From positions 62,001-126,000 of the forward strand of contig NZ_JAHQCX010000004.1 of assembly GCF_019042245.1 (NCBI RefSeq): a stretch of DNA of 64,000 bases, written 5' to 3'. The notes beneath the pieces are model-generated. The model was not told where the DNA came from and ran no database searches. It worked only from the letters and a program-made list of their open reading frames with translations. Shown here piece by piece: positions 17,829 to 27,848 of the stretch (position 1 is the first letter of the stretch; the number at the start of each line of letters is the position of its first letter). Source of the stretch: Diplocloster modestus. GTDB taxonomy: Bacteria > Bacillota > Clostridia > Lachnospirales > Lachnospiraceae. A program made the translations under genes and the position numbers.

Positions 17829-17886
17829 ATACCGCTGACTATTTTATTTTGTACATAGCGGTATATTTTAACGATAAATATAGCGG
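17829..17886. promoter_or_regulatory. Candidate TetR operator
   Basis: ATACCGCT (17829-17836) and AGCGGTAT (17857-17864) form a perfect inverted repeat of 8-bp arms. A third half-site TAGCGG lies at 17881-17886. The cluster sits between the TetR promoter and its start codon, which suits autorepression. Confidence 0.55.
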
Positions 17887-17908
17887 ATTAATATGCAGGA
17901 GGGTTTTT

Positions 17909-18481
17909 ATGGCAGCGCCAAGAAAAGATAATGTGAAAGAACTGATTCTGGATTCTGCGGAGTCTTTGTTGGAGAATAAGAAAACGACGGATATTTCCCT
18001 TGCTGAAATAGCAAGGACTGCGGGTGTTTCCAAAGGGACTCTTTATTATCATTATAAGAATAAAAATGAGGTGTTTCTGGATCTGACGAATCGGTATCTG
18101 GAAGAGCAGTGGAATAATCTGATCGCCTGGACCACCGATGAGTCTAAGGATACTTCTTTACACCGTTTGGTAAAATATGTTTTGGAGCGTGATGTATCTA
18201 CTGTGAGGATGCGTCTGCACTTTTTTTATGACGCTATGATGGGAAATGAAGAAATAAGGCAGAAGCTGCTTTCCTGGTATTCCAGGTTTGCCGGCCTGAT
18301 CGGGGAAAAGATCGGCGAGAGGACCCGGCTGATTGATCCCGAATATCTATCCTGGCTGATTCTTCTTCTCTCAGACGGCCTGTTCATCCATCAGACACTG
18401 CAGAATTCAAAATTGGACACGGAGGCTTTTATTAGCCAGACAGCTGAATATATGAAACTCTTCAATAAAAAGCAGGAATAA
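17909..18481 (+). CDS. TetR-family transcriptional regulator
   Basis: 190 residues. The helix-turn-helix is near the N-terminus: SLAEIARTAGVSKGTLYYHYKNKNEVF. The C-terminal domain is all-helical and would bind the effector. The start is the ATG at 17909 behind AGGAGGG; an upstream ATG has no such site. It is divergent from the GlpA-like operon across a 261-bp gap holding both promoters and an inverted repeat. It is the obvious candidate regulator of that operon, by position only. Confidence 0.92.
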   Translation: MAAPRKDNVKELILDSAESLLENKKTTDISLAEIARTAGVSKGTLYYHYKNKNEVFLDLTNRYLEEQWNNLIAWTTDESKDTSLHRLVKYVLERDVSTVRMRLHFFYDAMMGNEEIRQKLLSWYSRFAGLIGEKIGERTRLIDPEYLSWLILLLSDGLFIHQTLQNSKLDTEAFISQTAEYMKLFNKKQE

Positions 18482-18516
18482 AACCGCTCCCTCAATCAGT
18501 CATATCATTCACCGCG

Positions 18517-18734
18517 TTAGGGAGGGGACTGGCATCTTTCGGCAGGAAAGCCAGCTCGAATAGTAACTGCGTGGAGAAAGGGGCCTGTCCCCGGATGACG
18601 GCCTGTATCAGGAAAAAAGCCTGCTTCCCCGGATGTTGAACTGCTCTATTCAACATCCGGGGACAGGCCCCTTTCTCCACGCAGTTACTATTCAGGTTGG
18701 CTTTCCTGCCGAAAGATGCCAGTCCCCTCCCTAA
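18517..18734. repeat. Giant intergenic hairpin H3
   Basis: About 85 bp of near-perfect pairing between arms starting at 18517 and ending at 18734, placed between the convergent tetR and purL genes. The stretch CCCCGGATG occurs in the left arm and again inside the loop, so the right arm CATCCGGGG can pair with either copy. The structure is therefore potentially bistable. The rest of the 18482-18771 gap holds nothing else recognisable. Confidence 0.88.
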
Positions 18735-18771
18735 TGGTGGTGCATGGTAAAGGGTAGTGACAAGCAATTTA

Positions 18772-21700
18772 TTATTTAAAGTACGCCACACCGGACTCAA
18801 AGATCTTCAAATCCTGCTCACCATAGATGTTGACAGCGACGGATTCCCCGCGTCTCTCCACGTGGGCCATCTTGCCCAGGCATCTTCCGTCGGGGCTTGT
18901 GATTCCCTCGATGGATGCGTAGGAACCGTTAACGTTCCACTCTTCGTCCATTGTGGGGATCCCTTCCGGGGTTACATACTGGGTTGCCACCTGGCCATTT
19001 TCAAAGAGTTTTTTGATCCATTCCTCGCTGGCTACGAATCTTCCCTCTCCGTGGGATGCCGGGCTTACGTAGGTTTTGTTCAGCTCAGCCAAGGTAAGCC
19101 AGGGGGATTTGTTGGAAACCACCTTGGTGTAGACCATCTTGGATATGTGCCGGCCGATGGTGTTGTAGGTCAGGGTAGGGGAATCCGCGGTCTGGCCCGT
19201 GATATCGCCGTAGGGTACTAAGCCCAGTTTGATCAGGGCCTGGAAGCCGTTGCAGATTCCAAGCGCCAGTCCGTCCCGCTCGTTAAGGAGCTTCCTGACG
19301 GCTTCCTGGATCTTCGCGTTGCGGAACGCGGTGGCAAAGAATTTGGCGGAGCCGTCCGGCTCGTCTCCTGCGGAGAAGCCGCCGGGGAACATGATCATCT
19401 GTGCCTGCCCGATTCCTTTTTCAAACTCTTCCACCGAATCTCTGATCCCCTGGGCATCCAGGTTGCGGAATACTTTGGTGATGACTCTGGCCCCAGCCCG
19501 GCCGAAGGCTTTGGCGCTGTCGTACTCACAGTTCGTTCCGGGGAATACGGGGATAAATACGGTGGGTTCGGCCAGTTTATGGGTGCACACATGGATCGTT
19601 TTTGCATCGTAAACCGGTGTTTCCAGCACGCTGGTGTCTTTGTGTGCTTTGGTCGGGAACACTTTTTCCAGGGTTTTCGTCCAGTTGTTCAGCGCTTCCT
19701 CGATCGGAATCCTCACATCCTGATATTCCAGGCTGTCGCTTCCGGTTACCTGGCCGATGACCGTATAGGTTACCGACAGTTCGCCCAGCTTTCCATCAGG
19801 CACTTCCGCCACCAGGCTGCCGAATCCGGGGGCGAACAGGTCTTCCGGGGATACGTTGTGCTCCAGGCGGACTCCGATTTTATTGCCAAATGCCATCTTG
19901 CTGACAGCGGTGATCATCCCATTTCCATCCACGGCGTAAGCGGAGATGATCCGGCCGGTTTGGATATCATCGTGGAATTTTTTGTACTGCCCCATGGCAT
20001 GCTCGTAATCCGGCAGATCGTAGGCATCCCGGTTGATTTTCACCAGAATCAGCTTGCTGCCGGCCTTCTTAAGCTCTGGAGTAATGATATCCTGCTCTTT
20101 TGCCACGTCCACCGCGAAGGAGACCAGGGTCGGGGGCACGTCGATGTCGTTGAAGGTGCCGGACATGCTGTCTTTCCCGCCGATGGAGGGCAGTCCCAGT
20201 CTTAGCTGGGCCTCATAGGCGCCCAAAAGGGCCGCGAAGGGCTGGCTCCAGCGTGTAGGCTCATTCCACATCCTGCGGAAATATTCTTGGAACGTAAAAC
20301 GGATTTTCCGGTAATCGCCTCCGGCGGCCACGATCTTCGCCACGGATTCCAGTACCGCGTAGGAGGAACCGTGGTAAGGGCTCCAGCTGGACAGGTACGG
20401 ATCGAACCCATAACTCATAAGCGTAACCGTATCACATTTGCCTTTCAATACGGGAAGCTTGGCGGCCATAGCCTGAACCTCGGTCAGCTGGTATTTTCCG
20501 CCATGTGGCATGAACACACTGGCCGCTCCGATCGACCCGTCAAACATTTCCACCAGCCCCTTCTGGGAGCAGACGTTTAGGCTGGCCAGGGTATTCAGCC
20601 ATGCCTTTTTCACGTCGCCGACGGGCTCTGTCCGGAAATAATAGTTCTCTTCCGGCATCTGGACACACACATCTGTTTCCTGGTGCGCGCCGTTCGTATC
20701 CAGAAACGCTCTGGATATATTTACAATCTCTTTTCCACGCCACAGCATAACCAGTCTGGGCTCTTCGGTTACGACCGCGGCTTCGGTGGATTCTAAGTTC
20801 TCTTCCGCCGCATATGCCATGAACTGTGCCACGTCTTTGGGGTCCACAACCACAGCCATACGCTCCTGGGATTCTGAGATCGCGATCTCCGTTCCGTCCA
20901 GCCCCGCATATTTCTTCGGAACCTTGTCCAGGAAAATGTGAAGTCCATCCGCCAATTCACCGATGGCCACAGATACACCGCCTGCGCCAAAATCGTTACA
21001 TTTCTTAATCAGCCGGCTCACTTCCGGCCTCCGGAATAATCTCTGCAGTTTCCGCTCCGTAGGGGCGTTTCCCTTCTGCACCTCAGCGCCGCAGGTCTCG
21101 ATGGACGCTTCCGTATGAACCTTCGAGGAGCCGGTAGCTCCGCCGCAGCCATCTCTTCCGGTTCTTCCGCCCAGCAGGATAATGATATCGCCCGGATCTG
21201 AAGTCTCTCTCACCACGTCTTTTCTCGGAGCCGCGCCCAGCACCGCGCCGATCTCCATACGTTTCGCCACGAAGTTCGGGTGATAGATCTCTTTCACCAG
21301 TCCGGTAGCCAGTCCGATCTGATTTCCGTAAGAACTGTAACCGTTCGCTGCGCCCCGCACCAGCTTTTTCTGGGGAAGCTTACCTTTGAGCGTCTGCTCC
21401 ATCGATACCGTCGGGTCCGCCGCGCCGGTTACCCGCATAGCCTGATACACGTAGGTCCGACCGGACAGCGGGTCCCGGATCGCGCCGCCAAGGCAGGTCG
21501 CCGCGCCGCCGAAGGGCTCGATCTCTGTGGGATGGTTATGTGTTTCATTTTTAAAATTGATCAGCCATTCCTCCGTAACTCCGTCGATCTCCACCGGAAC
21601 CACGATGCTGCACGCATTGATCTCATCGGATTCCTCCTGGTCCTCAAGCTTCCCTTCCGCTTTCAGCTTTCTCATAGCCATCAGCGCCAGGTCCATCAGG

Positions 21701-22521
21701 CAGACGAATTTATCCTTCCGTCCTTTCAGCAGCTCCTCCCGGTCCGCCAGGTACTGCCGATAGGTCTTTTCCATAGGAGTCCTGTAATACCCCTCCTCAA
21801 ATTCCACATGTTTCAATTCCGTAGAGAACGTGGTATGGCGGCAGTGATCCGACCAGTAGGTATCCAGCACCCGGATCTCCGTCATCGTGGGATCTCTTCT
21901 CTCCTCATTCAGAAAGTAATTCTGAATATGCTGAAAATCCTGAAAGGTCATGGCCAAATTCAAAGAATCATAAAGGCCCTTCAATGTCTCCTGATCCATC
22001 TGGACAAACCCGTCAAACACAGCGATATCCGCCGGCTCCTCAAACTCAGTAACCAGCGTCTCCGGTTTCACAAAATCCGTCTCCCTGGAATCCACCGGAT
22101 TGATGCAATAACTCTTAATCTGATCCAGCTGCTCCTCATCAAACTCACCCCGGATCACATAGGTCGTAGCCGACCGGATCACCGGTTCCTCATTCTCATT
22201 CAAAAACCGCACGCACTGGACGGCGGAATCCGCCCGCTGATCAAACTGCCCCGGCAGATACTCTACCGCAAAAGCTTTTTCACCGGCCTTAAGCGGAAAC
22301 TCCTCCTCATACAATATATCAACCGGAGGCTCTGAAAACACCGAAAGACAGGCTTTCTCATAACTGTCCTCTGTAATATTCTCCACATCGTACCGGATCA
22401 GTACCCGTACTCCCTGTACCCCGCTGATCCCCAGATAACTTCTGATATCCTCCAGTACCTCACTCGCTTTCACCGCATACGGCGGCTTCTTCTCGACATA
22501 AACTCTTCTTACGTTACTCAT
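18772..22521 (-). CDS. purL: Phosphoribosylformylglycinamidine synthase, single-chain form
   Basis: 1249 residues; the ATP- and glutamine-dependent fourth step of purine synthesis. The long form fuses the synthetase to a C-terminal class-I glutamine amidotransferase domain (FIPVFPGTNCEYDS, nucleophile Cys in GICNGFQALI, and a His-Gly near SPASHGEGR). Gly-rich phosphate loops such as GGRTGRDGCGGATGSS are intact. The start is the ATG at 22521 after AGGAGG. It stands alone, apart from other pur genes. No purine riboswitch is evident in its leader. Confidence 0.96.
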   Translation of the reverse strand: MSNVRRVYVEKKPPYAVKASEVLEDIRSYLGISGVQGVRVLIRYDVENITEDSYEKACLSVFSEPPVDILYEEEFPLKAGEKAFAVEYLPGQFDQRADSAVQCVRFLNENEEPVIRSATTYVIRGEFDEEQLDQIKSYCINPVDSRETDFVKPETLVTEFEEPADIAVFDGFVQMDQETLKGLYDSLNLAMTFQDFQHIQNYFLNEERRDPTMTEIRVLDTYWSDHCRHTTFSTELKHVEFEEGYYRTPMEKTYRQYLADREELLKGRKDKFVCLMDLALMAMRKLKAEGKLEDQEESDEINACSIVVPVEIDGVTEEWLINFKNETHNHPTEIEPFGGAATCLGGAIRDPLSGRTYVYQAMRVTGAADPTVSMEQTLKGKLPQKKLVRGAANGYSSYGNQIGLATGLVKEIYHPNFVAKRMEIGAVLGAAPRKDVVRETSDPGDIIILLGGRTGRDGCGGATGSSKVHTEASIETCGAEVQKGNAPTERKLQRLFRRPEVSRLIKKCNDFGAGGVSVAIGELADGLHIFLDKVPKKYAGLDGTEIAISESQERMAVVVDPKDVAQFMAYAAEENLESTEAAVVTEEPRLVMLWRGKEIVNISRAFLDTNGAHQETDVCVQMPEENYYFRTEPVGDVKKAWLNTLASLNVCSQKGLVEMFDGSIGAASVFMPHGGKYQLTEVQAMAAKLPVLKGKCDTVTLMSYGFDPYLSSWSPYHGSSYAVLESVAKIVAAGGDYRKIRFTFQEYFRRMWNEPTRWSQPFAALLGAYEAQLRLGLPSIGGKDSMSGTFNDIDVPPTLVSFAVDVAKEQDIITPELKKAGSKLILVKINRDAYDLPDYEHAMGQYKKFHDDIQTGRIISAYAVDGNGMITAVSKMAFGNKIGVRLEHNVSPEDLFAPGFGSLVAEVPDGKLGELSVTYTVIGQVTGSDSLEYQDVRIPIEEALNNWTKTLEKVFPTKAHKDTSVLETPVYDAKTIHVCTHKLAEPTVFIPVFPGTNCEYDSAKAFGRAGARVITKVFRNLDAQGIRDSVEEFEKGIGQAQMIMFPGGFSAGDEPDGSAKFFATAFRNAKIQEAVRKLLNERDGLALGICNGFQALIKLGLVPYGDITGQTADSPTLTYNTIGRHISKMVYTKVVSNKSPWLTLAELNKTYVSPASHGEGRFVASEEWIKKLFENGQVATQYVTPEGIPTMDEEWNVNGSYASIEGITSPDGRCLGKMAHVERRGESVAVNIYGEQDLKIFESGVAYFK

Positions 22522-22753
22522 GATCAACCTCCTGATTCAGATTACACTCATGCATCCTGTTCTCTATTTTACCACATTCCGTTAAATTAGTACAATTAAT
22601 ATACTTAATCGTTTTTATAAGTAACACTAATATATCAATTTACCATCTGCCATCACTCTTATCCAAATCTCATCATAATATCCCCTGTTTCCATCCCATC
22701 ATCTCCTATTCCTATCCTCTCTCCAATTATAATATAAAACTATAATATAAAAA

Positions 22754-23174
22754 GAAGTCTTCGGAAATAAGCGGGGACGTGGTGCTGCGGGCCTGGGTCC
22801 CTGCGCCGTCTGGCCGCGCCGGGGTTTTTCCGGGCCGCGAAGGGGGGAGAGGGAAATCATCCGTTCCGGTACATAAGGCGCCCGAGTAAAATCTTAATGA
22901 AATCCGCCCCGGCTGTTATGGGCGAAAGGCTGTTTTCCAAACAGACTTTCGGTGGCTTCTGAGCTGCGAATGCATCAGCATTCGGGGCGAATAAGCCACG
23001 CACCCATAACAGACGGGGCGGATTTCATTTAGATTTTACCCGGGGATAGCCTTAAGTACCGGAACGGATGATTTCCCTCTCCCCCCTTCGCGGCCCGGAA
23101 AAACCCCGGCGCGGCCAGACGGTGCAGGGACCCAGGCCCGCAGCACCACGTCCCCGTTTATTTCCGAAGACTTC
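22754..23174. repeat. Giant intergenic hairpin H4 with class-B tip
   Basis: The largest of the set. The outer arms run from 22754 and back to 23174 and are nearly identical, including a long GC-rich block. The tip (22952-22999) has an outer stem GTGGCTT/AAGCCAC, an internal loop CTGAGCTG opposite GGGCGAAT, a 7-bp inner stem and an ATCA loop, matching H2. The right arm includes the last codons and stop of the antiporter gene (stop at 23158). The remainder of the gap 22522-22753 is A/T-rich and holds the purL leader. Confidence 0.9.
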
Positions 23175-24462
23175 CTTCCCCCTCCTCATACTGCCCGTTT
23201 CGAAGCTTACTGAGCTCTTCGTAGTTACGCGAAAAGCTCTCGGATTCCGGAATTATCTCCATCTCCGGGCTCACGGTTACCGGACCTCTCCGGAACACCG
23301 GTTTCAACAGAATCGGTGTGATAATCGTTGTTATCACGACCACAACCACCACAGGTCCCAGGAAAGCAGAACCCAGAAGCCCTAATTGCGCTCCCTTGCT
23401 GGCTACGATCAGAGCCACTTCACCTCGGGATATCATTCCGATACCGATCCTCCAGCACTGATAGTTCTGATAGCCGCACACTTTGGCACCCAGACCGCAG
23501 CCGATCACCTTGGTCAATATGGCCACCACTACCAGGATTACAGCAAACAGCACGATACTGGCCGTCATATTCGGAAGCTCTACCTTCAGGCCGATGCTGG
23601 CAAAAAAGACCGGGGATAGGAGCAGGTAGGATAAGGTATCAAATTTGGAGGCCAGGAACTGGGTTTTCTGGGTTTTGGAAATAATCAGGCCGGCGATAAA
23701 CGCACCGGTAATATCGGCCACTCCAAACCATACTTCTGCCACATAGGACATCAAAAGACAGAACACAAAAGCGATGATAGCATGCCGGTGAAGTCCTCTT
23801 GGCGCGGAACCGCTCCACTTTTCATAAATCTTATAAAATAGAAAGCCCACAACCAGTGCAAAGACAAAAAAGCCGGCGATCTTCAGAAGTACGATCCAGA
23901 TATTGACCGTACTGTCCGCCATACTGGTGATCACAGTCAGTGCGATAATGCCCAGGATATCATCGATAATGGCAGCACCCAAAATCGCATTTCCCGACCG
24001 GGTTTTTAATTTTCCCAATTCTTTCAGGGTTTCCACCGTGATACTGACGGATGTGGCGGTCAGTATCACACCGATAAACACATTCTGCAGGAACAAGGTA
24101 CAGGACGCATCGGAATCGATCACTCCCGGTTTGTTGAAGAAGTAGGCCACGGCGAATCCGCCTGCCAATGGTACCAGCACACCGATCAACGCGATGAGGA
24201 AGGATTTCTTCCCTGTTTTCTTTAATTCTTCCATATCCGTTTCCATACCGGCACAGAACATCAGAACGATGACACCGATCTCTGACAGATCATGGATTAA
24301 TACGGTCTCTTTTAGCAGATTCAGCACGGCTGGTCCCAAAAGCAGCCCGGCCAGCAAGGCGCCCACCACCTGAGGCATATGTATTTTCCGTGTAAACAGT
24401 CCCAGTACTTTTGTACTCAACAGTATCAATGCCAGATCGAACAAAAAATCATATGGGTTCAT
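23158..24462 (-). CDS. CPA2-type monovalent cation/proton antiporter
   Basis: 434 residues with about twelve hydrophobic segments. Family motifs include MPQVVGALLAGLLLGP in an early helix and LGAAIIDDILGI, whose Asp pair is the ion-binding site of the NhaA/CPA fold. It probably exchanges Na or K for protons. The C-terminal cytoplasmic tail is short and lacks the TrkA-N domain of KefB/C. It is divergent from a LysR gene across 156 bp. Its last four codons lie in the right arm of hairpin H4. Confidence 0.9.
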   Translation of the reverse strand: MNPYDFLFDLALILLSTKVLGLFTRKIHMPQVVGALLAGLLLGPAVLNLLKETVLIHDLSEIGVIVLMFCAGMETDMEELKKTGKKSFLIALIGVLVPLAGGFAVAYFFNKPGVIDSDASCTLFLQNVFIGVILTATSVSITVETLKELGKLKTRSGNAILGAAIIDDILGIIALTVITSMADSTVNIWIVLLKIAGFFVFALVVGFLFYKIYEKWSGSAPRGLHRHAIIAFVFCLLMSYVAEVWFGVADITGAFIAGLIISKTQKTQFLASKFDTLSYLLLSPVFFASIGLKVELPNMTASIVLFAVILVVVAILTKVIGCGLGAKVCGYQNYQCWRIGIGMISRGEVALIVASKGAQLGLLGSAFLGPVVVVVVITTIITPILLKPVFRRGPVTVSPEMEIIPESESFSRNYEELSKLRNGQYEEGEGSLRK

Positions 24463-24618
24463 CTCATATCTCTCCTTTTTCCCTCAACACTCTATTTTTT
24501 GGTCCTCCAATTTTTACCAACTTACTAATTCCGGTTAATCTTACTACTTCTAATTTTACCTGTCAATCATTAAGATATTATGTTATAATATATCCATCAT
24601 TTATAAGGAGTACTAATA

Positions 24619-25497
24619 ATGGACATTAACTATGAGCTTTACAAAGTATTCTATTATGTAGCCGTGACTCTCAGTTTTTCTGAAGCATCCAAGCAGCTCT
24701 TTATCTCGCAGTCGGCCGTAAGCCAATCGATCAAGGTACTGGAAAAAAAGCTGAATCAGCAGCTCTTTGTGCGCAGCACCAAAAAAGTGTATCTGACACC
24801 CGAGGGGGAGACCCTGCTCCGCTATGTGGAACCCGCCATCAATCTGATCGAACGCGGAGAAAACCAGCTGTTAGAAGCTGATTCTCTGGGAGGGGGCCAA
24901 CTGCGCATCGGCGCCAGCGATACCATATGCCGCTATTTTCTGGTCCCCTACTTGAAACGGTTCCACCGGGACTTTCCAAAGATTCACATTAAAGTTATGA
25001 ACCAAACCTCCGTCAAATGCGTCGATCTGCTGGAAAGCGGACAAGTCGATCTGATCGTATCGAATTTCCCGAATTCCAGGCTGAACAACACGCACCAGAT
25101 CACAACGATTAAATCTTTTCAGGATGTCTTCGTAGCCAGCAGGCAGTTTTTTGATCTGGCCGACCATGAGGTTTCTCTTCAGGAACTGTTAGACTATCCG
25201 ATCCTGATGCTGGACCGGAAAAGCACCACCAGTGAGTTTCTGCATCATCTGTTCCAACAGAATCAGCTGGATCTGGTGCCGGAGATCGAACTGACCAGCA
25301 ATGATTTGCTGCTGGATTTGGCCGGAATCGGTCTGGGGATCGCTTTTGTCCCGGATTTCTGCCTGTTAAATAAGTCACCGGACCTTTATCCTCTGACACT
25401 GCAGGAAAAAATGCCCCGCCGTCAGATCGTGATCGCCTATAATCAGCATCTGCCCATATCCCAGGCCGCCAGACAGTTTATTCAGTATTTTTCCTGA
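24619..25497 (+). CDS. LysR-family transcriptional regulator
   Basis: 292 residues. An N-terminal winged helix-turn-helix (FYYVAVTLSFSEASKQLFISQSAVSQSIKVLEK) is followed by a periplasmic-binding-like effector domain (GQLRIGASDTICRYFLVPYL). AAGGAG precedes the ATG at 24619 and TATAAT lies at about 24591. Divergence from the antiporter gene suggests it may control that gene, though LysR neighbours are not always targets. Its 3' end overlaps the convergent helicase gene by 16 bp. The effector is unknown. Confidence 0.92.
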   Translation: MDINYELYKVFYYVAVTLSFSEASKQLFISQSAVSQSIKVLEKKLNQQLFVRSTKKVYLTPEGETLLRYVEPAINLIERGENQLLEADSLGGGQLRIGASDTICRYFLVPYLKRFHRDFPKIHIKVMNQTSVKCVDLLESGQVDLIVSNFPNSRLNNTHQITTIKSFQDVFVASRQFFDLADHEVSLQELLDYPILMLDRKSTTSEFLHHLFQQNQLDLVPEIELTSNDLLLDLAGIGLGIAFVPDFCLLNKSPDLYPLTLQEKMPRRQIVIAYNQHLPISQAARQFIQYFS

Positions 25498-27848
25498 ATG
25501 TGCCAGAAGTTTTCCAGTTTCTGATCGATCGTGTGCAGTGTACAGTGTTCGTGAACAGCCCATTCAGGCGGAAACAGCTGCTTATACTGAAACTGCGTAA
25601 ACCGGTCGTCCAATAATAGGATTACTCCTGTATCCAGATCCGTGCGAATGACTCTGCCCGCGGCCTGCAGTACCTTGTTCATGCCCGGATATAGATAAGC
25701 GTAGGAAAATCCTTCGCGCCGGGCCTGATGCTCGTCATAGTACTGTTTCAGGATTTCCCGTTCGTTGCAGACCTGCGGCAGGCCCGTCCCGACGATAATC
25801 GCGCCGATCAGCTGCTCCTGCTTCAAATCGATCCCCTCAGAAAAAATTCCGCCCATCACACAAAAACCGATCAGCGTCCGGTCAAGATCAGTGGTAAACT
25901 GGGATAAAAATTCTTCTCTCTCCTGCTCCCGCATATTCGGCTGCTGTAGCAGACAGATACAGCCGGGTTGTGGAAGCAGCGATTGAAAACTCTCATAAAC
26001 CGACTCCATCATGCGGTACGAGGGGAAAAACACCAGATAATTTCCCTTTTTATGGGAAATCGTCTTTTGTATATAGGAAGCCATCCGCTGATATTCCGCC
26101 TGACCGCGCCGGGTATATTTGCTGCTGACGTCGCTTCCGACCAGCAAAAGTCTCTGTTCCGGCCGGAAGGTGCTATTGGCGTATACCGCGTAATCCTGCA
26201 TGTCCCCGCTCAATAAATTTACATAATACCGAAGCGGCAGCAAAGTCGCTGAAAAAAAGACCGCACTGTTTCCTTTATCCAAAAATTCTTTCAGGTTTCT
26301 GGCCGTATGAATGCAGAAAAGTTTCAGCTGGAAATTGCCGTTTTCCATGTGCTCTGTGTAAATCTCATAGTTTTCATCCACCCGGTCGTAAATATTCAGA
26401 AAGTCCCTGACCTGCATGTAAAACTCAAACACCTGGGTACGGATCTCATCCTGTTCCCATTCTTCCAGAAATTTCTCCAGCTCCGCCGCAAGCCTCATAA
26501 GAGCCATGATAAAATCGCCGATATCCGGCAGGAGCTGGTAAGTATCGCATTCTCTCTTCATAGCCAAAAGCCGCTTATTGCAGCTGTCCAGTTCTTTTGA
26601 AAGCTTTGGCCGCACAGGTTTGACCACCTTTTTCAGCTCCAGGAAATCTTCTTTGATCAGAGCAGCGCTGTACATTTCTCTTGCCCGCTCCACCAGGTTA
26701 TGGGCTTCATCGATCAAAAACAGATAGTCCCCTTTGACCCCGTCCGCGAAAAAGCGCTTCAGATAAACCTTTGGATCGAACACATAATTATAATCACAGA
26801 TTATGCCGTCGCACCATGTGGAAACGTCCAGGCAGAACTCAAATGGACAAACCTCATATTCCTTAGCATGAGCGCTTAAAACCTCTCTGGTAAAGTTATC
26901 TTCTTTTGTCAGCAGTGCATAGACCGCATCATTCACCCGGTCATAATGCCCTTTCGCATAAGGGCAGTGCTCCGGATTACATTCCATCTCCTCGCAGGCG
27001 CACATTTTCTCTTTTGCTGTGATAATTACCGTCTTATAACGCAGCCCCTGTTCCCGGAGCAGGGAAAATGCCTCACTGGCCACCGTACGGGTGATCGTTT
27101 TGGCTGTCAGATAAAAGATCTTATCTCCCAGCTCCTCCCCCACCGCTTTCACCGCCGGAAAAACCGTGGATATCGTCTTACCGACACCGGTGGGTGCCTG
27201 TATGAAAAGCCGTTTTTTCTGATACATGGTGCGATATACCTGGGCGGCCAGTTCCTTCTGGCCCTCCCGATAGGGAAAGGGAAATTCAATATTATGGATG
27301 GAATCCTTTCGGATTTTTCTCCATGCGAACTGAAAATCAGCCCACTTTCTATATTCTTCCATAAGATCCCCGAACCACTTCTCCAATTCCGGGAACTCAT
27401 ATTCCGACTCGAAATATTTTACAAATTCCGTATCCAGGTTAACATAGGTCATCCGAACCGCAATATGGGCAAGCCCCTGTTCCTGCCCATAGATATAAGC
27501 ATAGCATTTTGCCTGTGCGAGATGCACGCCTATCGGTCTTTCCAGATGTTCCAGATCCATATAGATTCCTTTAATTTCGTCGATCAGGACCGTTCCCTCT
27601 TGTTCCTGAATACCGTCAGCCCTGCCTTCCACACATATGTCATAATCCCCAGCCGGCACGGTGATCTTCAAAGGAACCTCCGCCCGGTAACCGGCGCCCA
27701 TCTGCCGCTGGATCTTCCGGTGAATTCTGCTTCCAGCCTGCATCGCTTCCGTATCTTTCCCGGCTTTCCTCCGGTTATCGATATCCCCTTCCCGCAGAAT
27801 AAACTCCACCAGGTTGCGCACCGATATCTTTATCACTGTATCCGACAT
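25482..27848 (-). CDS. PD-(D/E)XK nuclease fused to XPD/DinG-type helicase
   Basis: 788 residues. Residues 1 to about 185 form a RecB/Cas4-like nuclease: Asp78 in GRADG, Glu91-Ile-Lys93 and the QxxxY motif (Gln112, Tyr116). From about 190 there is a superfamily-2 helicase with Walker A APTGVGKT (218-225), a Cys-rich insert (CACEEMECNPEHCPYA) that should hold an Fe-S cluster, DEAH in LIDEAHNLV, and GRVIRTDLDTG near the end. A role in DNA repair is likely. The start at 27848 has AAGGAG upstream. Confidence 0.88.
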   Translation of the reverse strand: MSDTVIKISVRNLVEFILREGDIDNRRKAGKDTEAMQAGSRIHRKIQRQMGAGYRAEVPLKITVPAGDYDICVEGRADGIQEQEGTVLIDEIKGIYMDLEHLERPIGVHLAQAKCYAYIYGQEQGLAHIAVRMTYVNLDTEFVKYFESEYEFPELEKWFGDLMEEYRKWADFQFAWRKIRKDSIHNIEFPFPYREGQKELAAQVYRTMYQKKRLFIQAPTGVGKTISTVFPAVKAVGEELGDKIFYLTAKTITRTVASEAFSLLREQGLRYKTVIITAKEKMCACEEMECNPEHCPYAKGHYDRVNDAVYALLTKEDNFTREVLSAHAKEYEVCPFEFCLDVSTWCDGIICDYNYVFDPKVYLKRFFADGVKGDYLFLIDEAHNLVERAREMYSAALIKEDFLELKKVVKPVRPKLSKELDSCNKRLLAMKRECDTYQLLPDIGDFIMALMRLAAELEKFLEEWEQDEIRTQVFEFYMQVRDFLNIYDRVDENYEIYTEHMENGNFQLKLFCIHTARNLKEFLDKGNSAVFFSATLLPLRYYVNLLSGDMQDYAVYANSTFRPEQRLLLVGSDVSSKYTRRGQAEYQRMASYIQKTISHKKGNYLVFFPSYRMMESVYESFQSLLPQPGCICLLQQPNMREQEREEFLSQFTTDLDRTLIGFCVMGGIFSEGIDLKQEQLIGAIIVGTGLPQVCNEREILKQYYDEHQARREGFSYAYLYPGMNKVLQAAGRVIRTDLDTGVILLLDDRFTQFQYKQLFPPEWAVHEHCTLHTIDQKLENFWHIQEKY

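Noticed and set aside
21280..22335. 351-codon plus-strand frame antisense to purL
   Set aside because: PurL motifs run through the opposite strand; the frame is a codon-bias shadow.
22522..22753. Purine riboswitch upstream of purL
   Set aside because: I could not find the conserved J-region bases or a terminator pairing in the leader.
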